Source of the DNA: Paenibacillus riograndensis SBR5
GTDB lineage: Bacteria > Bacillota > Bacilli > Paenibacillales > Paenibacillaceae
Assembly: GCF_000981585.1 (NCBI RefSeq)
Contig: NZ_LN831776.1
Location: 2,867,001-2,931,000 of the forward strand
Length of the DNA: 64,000 bases
Direction: 5' to 3'
The position numbers and the translations under genes were made by a program. Positions 17,274-25,121 of this stretch are shown here, one piece after another (position 1 is the first letter of the stretch; every line of letters begins with the position of its first letter). The notes under the pieces were generated by a model. It had not been told where the DNA came from. It made no database searches and saw only the letters and a list, made by a program, of their open reading frames with translations.

Positions 17274-19946
17274 GTGGACAAGTTGATTCTTATAGATGGC
17301 AATAACATTATTTACCGCGCATTTTTTGCAATGCCGCCGCTGACGAATACCGCAGGGCAGCAGACGAACGCAGTGTATGGATTTACGACTATGCTGCTGC
17401 GTTTAATTGAAGAGCATAAGCCCACCCATATGATTGTTGCGTTTGATGCGGGGAAGATTACGTTCCGGCATGAAGGTTATGAAGATTATAAAGGCGGCCG
17501 CCAAAAGACACCGCCTGAGCTCTCCGAGCAATTCCCGATGCTGAAGGACCTGCTGCGGAATCTGGGTGTGCCGCAGTTTGAGATTGACGGCTACGAAGCC
17601 GATGATATCATCGGCAGCATCTCCCGCGAGGCGGACGAAGCCGGACGGCAGGTCATGATCGTGTCCGGGGACAAGGATATGCTGCAGCTGGCTTCAGAGC
17701 ATACAACGGTGGCTTTGGTGCGCAAAGGGGTTACCGAAGTCGAAATGTACGGGCCCCGGCAGATCCGCGAGAAGTATGATCTGACACCGCAGCAGATCAT
17801 TGATTTGAAAGGTCTGATGGGCGATGCCAGCGACAATATTCCCGGAGTGCCGGGCGTTGGTGAGAAAACAGCGCTGAAGCTGCTGCAGCAGTTCGGGTCT
17901 GTGGAGGGCGTGCTGGCCGGAACGGACGAACTGAAGGGCAAGATGAAGGAGAAGCTGGAGGAGCATGCCGACAGTGCCATCATGAGCAAGAAGCTGGCAA
18001 CGATTTACCGTGAGGTCCCGCTGGAACACGCCTGGGAGGATATGGTCTTCACCGGAATCCGCAGCGATACCGCCGGCCCGGCGCTGGCCAAGCTGGAATT
18101 CAAATCCCTGCTGGAACGCCTGTCGCTGAGCGCGTATGCTCCTGCAGGCGGGAACAGCGAAGAGGGCGCCGAAGCCGTAGAGGCTGCTGTGCTGGACATC
18201 ACCATTGTCCACGAAGCTGAGCTGCCGGACCTGATTGCCGCTTTGCCGGGCATTTCTGCGCTGCATGTCGAGTCTAACGGCGAGAATCCGCACCGTGCCG
18301 AAGTGATCGGCTTAGGCCTGTCCTCCCCGGAGCAGCACTACTTTGTGCCGTTTGAGCTGCTTAAGAGTCCTGCAGCGGAGAAGCTGCGGGATTGGCTGGA
18401 AGATGAGAAGGCGCCGAAGAGCGGGTACGATCTGCACCGTGCAGATCTGGCGCTGCACTGGCAGGGGATTGCTTTTGCCGGAGCGGCTAATGATGTTCAA
18501 CTGGCTGCTTACCTGCTGGACCCGACGGAAGCCAACCAGAATCTGTACGACCTTACAGCCAAATATGGCCTGCCCCGCTTGTCTCCGGATGAAGAGGTGT
18601 TCGGCAAAGGCGCCAAATATAAAATACCTGAGCTTGAAATTCTGGGCAATCATATCGCCCGCAAAAGCGCCGCCGTGCTTGGCATCGTACAGAAGCAGCA
18701 GCAGGAATTGACAGACACGGACATGACCGGCCTGTTCGTTGATCTGGAAATGCCGCTGTCGCGCATTCTGGCCGATATGGAGAAGCAGGGAATTGCCGTG
18801 AATAAAGAGGATTTGATCGACCTCGGCAAGGAATTTGAAGCGCAGATTTCCAGGCTCGCCGCGGATATTTATGCGATTTGCGGCACCGAGTTCAACCTGA
18901 ACTCTCCGAAGCAGCTGGGGGAAATCCTGTTCGTGAAGCTGGGCCTTCCAGTGGTCAAGAAGACCAAAACAGGTTATTCCACAGATGCCGAGGTGCTGGA
19001 GAAGCTGGCTCCTTACCATGATGCGGTCAGATTGATTCTGCAATACCGTACCATTGCCAAGCTTCAGTCGACCTATGTGGAAGGCCTGCTCAAGGAAATT
19101 TCCCCCGATACCGGGAAAGTGCATACGTTCTACCGCCAGACCATTGCGGCAACCGGACGTCTCAGCAGCCAGTTTCCGAATTTGCAGAATATTCCGATCC
19201 GGCTGGAGGAAGGCCGCAAAATCCGCAAAATTTTTGTACCCTCCGAGCCGGGCTGGTCGATTCTGGCGGCGGATTATTCGCAGATCGAACTGCGGGTGCT
19301 GGCGCATATTTCCGGTGACGAGCGGATGAAGGAAGCTTTCGTGGAAGATATGGATATTCACACCAAGACAGCGATGGATGTATTCGGGGTCAGCGCCGAT
19401 CAGGTGGACAGCAACATGCGCCGTTCCGCCAAAGCGGTCAACTTCGGGATTGTGTACGGCATCAGTGATTACGGGCTGTCGCAGAACCTGAATATTTCGC
19501 GCAAGGAAGCTTCGCAGTTCATTGAGCAGTACTTCGAAGTGTTCAAGGGAGTGCGCCGCTATATGGATGAGATTGTGGTGGAGGCACGCAAGCAAGGTTA
19601 TGTCACTACACTGCTGGAACGCCGCCGGTATTTGCCGGAGATCAATGCGAAGAACTTCAATTTGCGCTCTTTTGCCGAGCGTACAGCCATGAATACCCCG
19701 ATCCAGGGAACGGCAGCGGATATTATTAAGCTGGCTATGGTCCACATGGACAAGGCGCTGCATGAACGCGGACTGAGAAGCCGGATGCTGCTGCAGGTGC
19801 ACGATGAGCTGGTATTCGAGGTGCCGGAAGATGAGCTGGAACTGATGAAAACGCTGCTGCCTGAAGTGATGGCAGGTGCTTTGAAGCTCTCTGTGCCGCT
19901 TAAGGCGGAGGTAAGTTATGGAAGCAACTGGTATGAAGCGAAATAG
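17274..19946 (+). CDS. polA: DNA polymerase I
   Basis: 890 residues. The 5'-nuclease domain (1-290) has LIDGNNIIYRAFFA, FDAGKITFRH, GYEADDIIGS and the helix-hairpin-helix GVPGVGEKTALKLL. The middle domain (about 310-470) aligns with the proofreading fold, but its acidic catalytic motifs are lost (for example HVES where the active enzyme has DTE), so it is probably inactive, as in Geobacillus enzymes. Polymerase motifs A (DYSQIELRVLAH), B (RRSAKAVNFGIVYG) and C (VHDELVFEV) are intact. GTG start at 17274 after GCGAGGTG. It fills gaps in repair and Okazaki fragment maturation. It is the first gene of the core polA-mutM-ytaF-coaE block. Confidence 0.97.
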   Translation: MDKLILIDGNNIIYRAFFAMPPLTNTAGQQTNAVYGFTTMLLRLIEEHKPTHMIVAFDAGKITFRHEGYEDYKGGRQKTPPELSEQFPMLKDLLRNLGVPQFEIDGYEADDIIGSISREADEAGRQVMIVSGDKDMLQLASEHTTVALVRKGVTEVEMYGPRQIREKYDLTPQQIIDLKGLMGDASDNIPGVPGVGEKTALKLLQQFGSVEGVLAGTDELKGKMKEKLEEHADSAIMSKKLATIYREVPLEHAWEDMVFTGIRSDTAGPALAKLEFKSLLERLSLSAYAPAGGNSEEGAEAVEAAVLDITIVHEAELPDLIAALPGISALHVESNGENPHRAEVIGLGLSSPEQHYFVPFELLKSPAAEKLRDWLEDEKAPKSGYDLHRADLALHWQGIAFAGAANDVQLAAYLLDPTEANQNLYDLTAKYGLPRLSPDEEVFGKGAKYKIPELEILGNHIARKSAAVLGIVQKQQQELTDTDMTGLFVDLEMPLSRILADMEKQGIAVNKEDLIDLGKEFEAQISRLAADIYAICGTEFNLNSPKQLGEILFVKLGLPVVKKTKTGYSTDAEVLEKLAPYHDAVRLILQYRTIAKLQSTYVEGLLKEISPDTGKVHTFYRQTIAATGRLSSQFPNLQNIPIRLEEGRKIRKIFVPSEPGWSILAADYSQIELRVLAHISGDERMKEAFVEDMDIHTKTAMDVFGVSADQVDSNMRRSAKAVNFGIVYGISDYGLSQNLNISRKEASQFIEQYFEVFKGVRRYMDEIVVEARKQGYVTTLLERRRYLPEINAKNFNLRSFAERTAMNTPIQGTAADIIKLAMVHMDKALHERGLRSRMLLQVHDELVFEVPEDELELMKTLLPEVMAGALKLSVPLKAEVSYGSNWYEAK

Positions 19947-19997
19947 GCTCCCCGCAAGGGGAGGATATCCGGTATAATGGAGAAGAGGTGAGCCATA

Positions 19998-20840
19998 ATG
20001 CCGGAATTACCGGAAGTAGAAACTGTCAAAAGAACACTTAATGCCTTAATTACAGGCAAGCAGATACAGAACGTCACCGTCCGGCTGCCGCGGATCATTC
20101 AGCGACCGGATGATATTCAGGCTTTTGCCAACATGCTGGCAGGCCATACAGTAGTACAAGTGGAACGAAGAGGAAAGTTTTTACGTTTTGTGCTGGATGG
20201 CCTGGTGATGGTGTCCCATCTGCGGATGGAGGGCCGTTACGGACTTTACCGGGGAGAGGAACCGCTGGACAAGCATACCCATGTCATCTTTCATTTTACC
20301 GACGGCACGGAGCTGCGGTACACGGATGTGCGCCAGTTCGGCACCATGCATCTGTTCCAGCCGGGAGAGGACCTGCTGCTGCCGCCGCTGAAGAAGCTGG
20401 GGGAGGAGCCGCTGGCACCTTCTTTTACACCGGAACGGTTCAAGGAAATTGTCTCGGGAAAAAGCACCAAAATCAAACCGTTGCTGCTCAATCAGGAATA
20501 TGTCGTCGGCATCGGCAATATTTATGTAGATGAAGCGCTGCACCGTGCCCGCATTCATCCGGAGACAGGTGCCAAAGCGCTTACAAGCAGTCAGCTGGAT
20601 CTCTTGCATCATGCAATTGTTGCAACCTTGACAGAGGCTGTAAATGCAGGAGGCTCCTCCGTAAAATCGTATGTCAACGGCCAGGGAGAGAGCGGAAGCT
20701 ACCAGCATCAGCTGCTTATTTACGGACGCAAGGACCAGCCTTGTGCGAGCTGTGGAACACTGATCGAGAAGACCGTGGTGGGAGGCAGAGGCACGCATTA
20801 TTGTCCAAGCTGCCAGCCGCAAGCCGGGATCAGCAAGTAA
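19998..20840 (+). CDS. mutM: Formamidopyrimidine-DNA glycosylase MutM (Fpg)
   Basis: 280 residues. It begins with the catalytic PELPEVE (Pro-2 nucleophile, Glu-3), has the helix-two-turn-helix region LLNQEYVVGIGNIYVDEAL with the conserved Asn, and ends in a CxxC...CxxC zinc finger (CASCGTLIEK...HYCPSC). It removes oxidised purines such as 8-oxoguanine and cuts the abasic strand. ATG 19998 follows GAAGAGGTGAGCC. A short GC-rich hairpin (CTCCCCGCAAGGGGAG, 19948-19963) lies between polA and mutM without a T run. Confidence 0.97.
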   Translation: MPELPEVETVKRTLNALITGKQIQNVTVRLPRIIQRPDDIQAFANMLAGHTVVQVERRGKFLRFVLDGLVMVSHLRMEGRYGLYRGEEPLDKHTHVIFHFTDGTELRYTDVRQFGTMHLFQPGEDLLLPPLKKLGEEPLAPSFTPERFKEIVSGKSTKIKPLLLNQEYVVGIGNIYVDEALHRARIHPETGAKALTSSQLDLLHHAIVATLTEAVNAGGSSVKSYVNGQGESGSYQHQLLIYGRKDQPCASCGTLIEKTVVGGRGTHYCPSCQPQAGISK

Positions 20841-20947
20841 ACGTTGCATCGTAAGATTTGGCACTGCCGGACTGTCGGAATTACGTTAAAGTTGTCCATG
20901 CAGCTATAAAAGTCAGGCACTCATTGCCCGTCCCGCCCATATACTGT

Positions 20948-21017
20948 GTGAAGAATGCTGATTAGAGCGAACGGAGCCCTGCCCTGGAGCCATCCAGGAG
21001 GGCTGCCGGTTCTTCAC
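20948..21017 (+). promoter_or_regulatory. Structured leader upstream of ytaF
   Basis: Nested inverted repeats end directly at the ytaF ribosome site (GGGAGGG, 21018-21024). The core stem is AGCCCT-gc-CCTGGA (20975-20988) with TCCAGG-AGGGCT (20993-21004) and a 4-base loop; CGG/CCG extends it. An outer pair GTGAAGAA (20948-20955) and TTCTTCAC (21010-21017) matches perfectly. There is no T run, so it is not a plain terminator. It could be a cis-acting RNA controlling translation, but it matches no riboswitch class recognised here. Confidence 0.55.
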
Positions 21018-21031
21018 GGGAGGGATTGCGG

Positions 21032-21787
21032 GTGCTCAGCCCATTTTTTTCACTGCTGCTGCTGGCGTTTGCCCTGAGTTTGGACGGTTTTGGTGTTGGT
21101 ATTACATATGGGCTGCGAAAAATGAAAATTCCGCTGCTCTCGATCCTGATTATCTCGCTGTGCTCGGGGATCGTTATTTATGTCTCTATGCAGGTCGGTG
21201 TGCTGCTGGCCAAGGTGGTTTCTCCGCATGCCGCTTCCAGTATTGGAGCGGTTATTCTCGTCTTGATGGGCTGCTGGTCCTTATTCCAGATGCTTACGCA
21301 GAAGGAGAAAGACCATGACGGTAAAAGCCCCGGAGATCAGCACGGGCGTGCTGACCACGATGCCCGGCTGGAGACTGCTGCCGCTTTTGCCGGAGGTGCT
21401 GCGGCGGCTGAAATTCCCCAGGCGGAAGAGGGGGAATCTCCAAAATCAGCGGTGTTCTCGCTGGAGCTGCGGCATTTGGGCGTAGTCATCCAGATTCTCC
21501 GTACCCCGTCTTCCGCCGATATGGACGCCTCCGGCAGCATCTCCTCGACGGAGGCGATGGTGCTCGGGATTGCACTGTCGCTGGATGCATTCGGCGCGGG
21601 ACTTGGAGCAGCCCTGCTCGGGTTCGGTCCGGTGTCTACATCGCTGATGATTGCCCTTTTCAGCGGCACCTTTTTGCTGCTGGGAATGAAGACGGGATTG
21701 AAGCTGTCAGGAAGCTACTGGATGAAACATGCTGCTGCACTGCCTGCGTTATTATTAATTGCAATGGGAATAATGAAGCTATTATGA
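21032..21787 (+). CDS. ytaF: Sporulation membrane protein YtaF (MntP-like fold)
   Basis: 251 residues with about six membrane helices in two related halves: ALSLDGFGVGITYGLRK at the start and ALSLDAFGAGLGAALLGF in the second half. A polar, charged loop of about 75 residues sits between (roughly residues 90-165). Position between mutM and coaE is conserved in Bacilli, where ytaF is a sporulation-associated gene of unclear function. GTG 21032 is chosen because GGGAGGG ends seven bases before it; a TTG at 21026 is too close to that site. Confidence 0.85.
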   Translation: MLSPFFSLLLLAFALSLDGFGVGITYGLRKMKIPLLSILIISLCSGIVIYVSMQVGVLLAKVVSPHAASSIGAVILVLMGCWSLFQMLTQKEKDHDGKSPGDQHGRADHDARLETAAAFAGGAAAAEIPQAEEGESPKSAVFSLELRHLGVVIQILRTPSSADMDASGSISSTEAMVLGIALSLDAFGAGLGAALLGFGPVSTSLMIALFSGTFLLLGMKTGLKLSGSYWMKHAAALPALLLIAMGIMKLL

Positions 21788-21796
21788 GGTGAGTAC

Positions 21797-22393
21797 ATGA
21801 TTATGGGCTTAACCGGAGGCATTGCCTCCGGAAAAAGCACCGTATCCGCAATGTTTGTGGATAAGGGAGCGCGGCTGGTGGATGCGGATGTCATTGCCAG
21901 AGAAGTAATGCTCCCCGGTCACCCGGTGCTGGCCGCTGCTGTGCAGCAGTTCGGGGAAGACATCCTGCTGCCGGATGGCACACTGAACCGGGCCAGGCTT
22001 GGAGAGATCGTTTTTAATGATTCTGAAGCCCGGCAGAAGCTGAATGATCTGACCCATCCGGCGATTCGCCGGGAAATCAAGAACCGTATGTATGCCTTGG
22101 AGCAGGAAGACCCGCAGCGTTTGACCCTTGTAGATATTCCACTGCTGTATGAGTCCGAACTGGACAATCTGTTTGAGGAGATCACCGTAGTCTATGTTCC
22201 CCGTGAGCTGCAGCTGGCCCGCCTGATGGAACGAAACGGACTGACGCTCCAACAGGCTGAAGGCAGACTGCAGGCCCAGATGGATATTGAATTGAAGCGC
22301 AGCAGGGCCAACTATGTCATTGACAACAGCCGTGATCTGGCTTATGCGAAGCAGCAGGTTGATGTGCTGTGGGACAGGCTGGGTCTGTTATGA
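21797..22393 (+). CDS. coaE: Dephospho-CoA kinase
   Basis: 198 residues. P-loop GLTGGIASGKST at the N-terminus, DADVIARE, the CoA-domain region LTHPAIR and VDIPLLYES, then RLMERNGL lid residues. It phosphorylates the ribose 3'-OH of dephospho-CoA in the last step of coenzyme A synthesis. ATG 21797, with GAGGTGAG upstream, lies nine bases after the ytaF stop. Its stop overlaps the start of the following transglycosylase gene (ATGA). Confidence 0.96.
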   Translation: MIMGLTGGIASGKSTVSAMFVDKGARLVDADVIAREVMLPGHPVLAAAVQQFGEDILLPDGTLNRARLGEIVFNDSEARQKLNDLTHPAIRREIKNRMYALEQEDPQRLTLVDIPLLYESELDNLFEEITVVYVPRELQLARLMERNGLTLQQAEGRLQAQMDIELKRSRANYVIDNSRDLAYAKQQVDVLWDRLGLL

Positions 22394-22953
22394 AATGGCT
22401 GCGTAAAAAACGGGTGCTGCTCCTGCTGTTTATAGGCTTTACAGCCATTTTATTTTTAAGTACGAACTGGATGTCCTGGTTTTATCCCATTTACTATAAA
22501 AATGAAATCCGCACACACAGCAACACCTATGAGATTGACCCGTTCCTTGTTGCGGCGATCATCCGGGTGGAGACGAACTTCAAAACCGGCCGTGAATCCA
22601 AAAAGGGAGCAATCGGCCTGATGCAGCTGATGCCGGATACCGCCAAATGGGCGCTTGAAAAGGCCAAGCTGCCGGATGTCTCCCTGGAGCGGCTAAAAGA
22701 AGAGCCTTCGGCCAATATTGAGCTGGGTACCTGGTATCTGTCTTCCCTGTCCCGGAAGTTCGAGGGCAACCGCATAGCAGTTATAGCTGCTTACAACGCG
22801 GGCCCGGGGAAGGTGCAGCGCTGGCTGGATGAAGGTGACTGGGACGGCACTGAGGCTGCGGTGAAGAATATCCCGATTGGCGAGACTCGTCACTATGTGC
22901 AGCGTGTGATTTATTATTACGACCAGTATACGGAAATCTATAATGAGTTTTAA
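22390..22953 (+). CDS. Membrane-anchored soluble-lytic-transglycosylase-like protein
   Basis: 187 residues. One membrane anchor (about 10-28) is followed by an SLT domain: the catalytic Glu in RVETNF, then KKGAIGLMQLMPDTA and AAYNAGPGKV, and a C-terminal ETRHYVQRVIYYY. It would cleave peptidoglycan at the outer face of the membrane, forming anhydro-muramyl ends. The start ATG overlaps the coaE stop by four bases and has no ribosome site of its own, so translation is probably coupled. Homologues sit in the same place in other Bacilli. Confidence 0.9.
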   Translation: MKWLRKKRVLLLLFIGFTAILFLSTNWMSWFYPIYYKNEIRTHSNTYEIDPFLVAAIIRVETNFKTGRESKKGAIGLMQLMPDTAKWALEKAKLPDVSLERLKEEPSANIELGTWYLSSLSRKFEGNRIAVIAAYNAGPGKVQRWLDEGDWDGTEAAVKNIPIGETRHYVQRVIYYYDQYTEIYNEF

Positions 22954-22965
22954 CCTGTATGTAAA

Positions 22966-23006
22966 AAGAAGCATCAAACGGTCCGAAGTCCGTTCAATAC
23001 TTCTTA
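22966..23006 (-). terminator. Terminator of the ssp gene
   Basis: Read on the minus strand, a long imperfect stem (AAGAAG...GAACGG with CCGTTT...CTTCTT) closes around ACTTCGGA and is followed by TTTTT. It may also halt the converging coaE operon. Confidence 0.7.
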
Positions 23007-23026
23007 GGCAAGCTTATGGGGACAGG

Positions 23027-23245
23027 TTATCTGAACTGACCTGCCAGTGATTGTTCAGCCAGAGTTACAAGACGTTTGGTGATGAAACCACCGATCGAAC
23101 CGTTTTCGTAAGAAGTTTTATTGCCTTGGTATCCGTCTGGGGAGAGGGTAATACCGAGTTCTTGGGCAACTTCATATTTCAGTTGTTCCAAGGCTCCGCG
23201 TGCGTTTGGAGCTACAAGGTTATTGGAGCTGTTGTTTTGGCTCAT
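23027..23245 (-). CDS. Alpha/beta-type small acid-soluble spore protein
   Basis: 72 residues. It has the family features: ALEQLKYEVAQELGI, with the Glu-Ile/Leu cleavage region for the germination protease, and GSIGGFITKRLVTLAEQ, the conserved DNA-binding half. The N-terminus is Asn/Ser rich. The protein coats spore DNA and protects it from UV and heat. A strong ribosome site (ATAGGAGGTGAAC) precedes the ATG, and a sigma-G-like promoter lies upstream. It is a single gene on the minus strand inside a plus-strand core block. Confidence 0.95.
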   Translation of the reverse strand: MSQNNSSNNLVAPNARGALEQLKYEVAQELGITLSPDGYQGNKTSYENGSIGGFITKRLVTLAEQSLAGQFR

Positions 23246-23275
23246 TGCTGTTCACCTCCTATCGGTTGGTAACAG

Positions 23276-23305
23276 TATTATGTGCTGGACTTGCCATCTT
23301 CATAA
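23276..23305 (-). promoter_or_regulatory. Sigma-G-like forespore promoter of the ssp gene
   Basis: On the minus strand, TTATG (23301-23305) and CATAATA (23276-23282) are 18 bases apart. This fits the forespore consensus GHATR-18-CATnhTA with one mismatch. Confidence 0.6.
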
Positions 23306-23411
23306 CAACAAAAAAACGGTGATTTATGGAAAATAGAATGAACCTCTTCAGGCGCCGGATACCTGCCGGGCCGGGATGGTACCTATATTGCAAAAGGAAG
23401 TGATTAAGCTT

Positions 23412-23888
23412 ATGAAATGCCCTTACTGTGATCACACCAATACCAAAGTGCTTGACTCGCGTCCGGCCAACGAGAATAAGTCAATCCGCCGCAGGCGGGA
23501 ATGCGAATCCTGCAGCCGGCGGTTTACAACCTTTGAGATGATCGAAGAAACGCCGCTGATCGTGATCAAAAAAGGCGGCAGCCGCGAGGAATTCAGCCGC
23601 GATAAAATTCTGCGCGGCCTCATCCGCGCCTGCGAAAAACGTCCCGTCTCCGTCGAACGCCTGGAGGTCATCGTCTCCGAGGTCGAGAAATCTTTGCGCG
23701 GCATCGCCTTAGCCGAAGTGGAGAGCCGCCAGATCGGCGAGTTGGTTATGGAACAGCTGTACCCTGTGGATGAAGTCGCTTACGTCCGCTTCGCCTCCGT
23801 CTACCGCCAGTTCAAGGACATTAACATGTTCATGAAGGAACTGAAGGGCCTGCTGTCCAAGGGTACAGGGGAGCTGGAGGGATTATAG
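23412..23888 (+). CDS. nrdR: Transcriptional repressor NrdR
   Basis: 158 residues. N-terminal zinc ribbon with two CxxC pairs (CPYCDH at the start, [13 protein letters not shown]) followed by an ATP-cone domain ([16 protein letters not shown]). NrdR senses dATP/ATP and represses ribonucleotide reductase genes. ATG 23412 follows AAAAGGAAGTG; the frame is open to 23376 but the zinc ribbon is always N-terminal. An 11-bp perfect inverted repeat without T run (24013-24045) lies 125 bases after the stop. Confidence 0.97.
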   Translation: MKCPYCDHTNTKVLDSRPANENKSIRRRRECESCSRRFTTFEMIEETPLIVIKKGGSREEFSRDKILRGLIRACEKRPVSVERLEVIVSEVEKSLRGIALAEVESRQIGELVMEQLYPVDEVAYVRFASVYRQFKDINMFMKELKGLLSKGTGELEGL

Positions 23889-24309
23889 TAGGGGTGTGAC
23901 ACCTACAAATAAGTGGGGATTCCTGCAAGCGGTCTACGGGTTACTACGGGGGATCATCCAGCGGACATGCCTCTCGAAGGAAAAAACAGGCTGCTAATGC
24001 TTCCTTATAAAAGAATAAGCCGCCGTTATGATGCGCGGCTTATTCCTAGTGTCAAAGCCTCGTATGCGAAGAGGTAAGTAATGCAAAGCTAGGTGGAAAT
24101 AGTATAACTAATTCGTCCAATTTGTTGCGTTTGCGGAGTTTAGTGGGAGTTTGTACACCTAATTCACGCATATTCATCCGAAATGGCCGCTTTTATCCGA
24201 ATTAGTGGTACTTTTTCCCACATAGGCTAATCCATAAACCGAATGGGCTCGATTAGTTGTACTTTTTCCACTTCAGTCATGGACCTCAAAAACTTTTTTA
24301 ATAAAAGTG
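23889..24309. other. Intergenic region with hairpin and repeat motifs
   Basis: No gene seen. It contains a perfect 11-bp inverted repeat, GAATAAGCCGC / GCGGCTTATTC (24013-24023 and 24035-24045), without a T run, possibly a weak nrdR terminator, and then the repeat block 24090-24275. Confidence 0.55.
24090..24275. repeat. Block of TGGAAAAAG...CTAATT-type motifs (four copies)
   Basis: Divergent forward copies near 24090-24114 (GTGGAAATAGTATAACTAAT) and 24141-24168 (GTGGGAGTTTGTACACCTAA); reverse copies near 24199-24222 (TTAGTGGTACTTTTTCCCAC) and 24251-24274 (TTAGTTGTACTTTTTCCACT). The reverse copies face the forward ones. Confidence 0.7.
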
Positions 24310-24338
24310 TTGACACAGATCCCGATATTTTATATTAT
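24310..24338 (+). promoter_or_regulatory. Strong sigma-A promoter of the tRNA pair
   Basis: TTGACA (24310-24315), a 17-base spacer and TATTAT (24333-24338), about 100 bases before tRNA-Ala. Confidence 0.85.
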
Positions 24339-24437
24339 ATAGAAGTCGCCTACGAAACAAATGAACAACTAAGCGGTATGAATGTTCCACCTTAAGTCAG
24401 TTTTTAGAATACATATTGTAGTTCTAAAACGGGTCAT

Positions 24438-24513
24438 GGGGCCATAGCTCAGCTGGGAGAGCGCATCGCTGGCAGCGATGAGGTCAGGGGTTCGATCCCC
24501 CTTGGCTCCACCA
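24438..24513 (+). tRNA. tRNA-Ala (anticodon GGC)
   Basis: Full cloverleaf: acceptor GGGGCCA with TGGCTCC, D stem GCTC/GAGC, anticodon stem CATCG/CGATG with loop CTGGCAG (GGC), and T arm with GTTCGAT. The 3' CCA is encoded. Confidence 0.97.
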
Positions 24514-24526
24514 ATAACCATCATAT

Positions 24527-24599
<73 letters not shown>

Positions 24600-24605
24600 T
24601 CACAG

Positions 24606-24632
24606 AAAAAACGGCAGAGATGCCGTTTTTTT
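24606..24632 (+). terminator. Terminator of the tRNA operon
   Basis: ACGGCA-gaga-TGCCGT hairpin flanked by A and T runs. The core is the same as that after the second tRNA-Lys (47617-47646). Confidence 0.9.
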
Positions 24633-24784
24633 GCTGTTTCAGGGTCAGGGAGGGGGGAGGCAGAGAATGGAGTGGTGAAGCGGGAGACTTCTGCTCTGCA
24701 ACCGTCAACTCCAATCGTCAACGGCACTGCTATCGCACAATGCAAAAGCTCGTCAATGGCAACTAAACCGCCAAATGTAACGCC

Positions 24785-24854
24785 GAACCCTGAACCCCGA
24801 ACCCCGAACCCCGAACCCCGAACCCCGAACCCCGAACCCCGAACCCCGAACCCC
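24785..24854. repeat. 7-bp tandem repeat (GAACCCC), ten units
   Basis: GAACCCT followed by nine exact GAACCCC units at a strict 7-bp period, ended by AAACTTTT. Because 7 is not a multiple of 3, a coding role is unlikely. Confidence 0.95.
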
Positions 24855-25121
24855 AAACTTTTGGACAAGCCGACGATTCCCAACTTTCTATTTTCCAGAG
24901 GCCAGACTGTTACGGACCCCATAGCCCTTATTTTCTCTAGTTGGCACATTTGGCCGGGCTAACGGACCGTATCGCGCTTATTCTCCTCCAGCAGGCATGT
25001 TTCACAGATAATATCAGCAAATAACTGCATCTGAGTCCGTAAGATAGACGGAACAGTGTTTTTGCAGGAAATAAAGGCTCCCCGGTCCGTAAGGATTCAC
25101 TAGAACTAGACGGAGCGATCG
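24855..25121. other. Non-coding spacer with fragments of the 300-bp repeat
   Basis: No gene seen. GTTACGGACCCCATAGCCC and TTATTTTC, and later GAGTCCGTAAG and AATAAAGGCTCC, recall parts of the repeat at 285-580 and 53483-53790, so this may be a decayed copy. Confidence 0.4.

Noticed and set aside
18312..19802. 496-residue open frame on the minus strand
   Set aside because: Antisense shadow of polA, caused by GC-rich codon use; polymerase motifs are on the plus strand.
20948..21017. yybP-ykoY (manganese) riboswitch before ytaF
   Set aside because: The conserved loop sequences of that class are not found; only nested stems are seen, so it is listed as an unknown structured leader.
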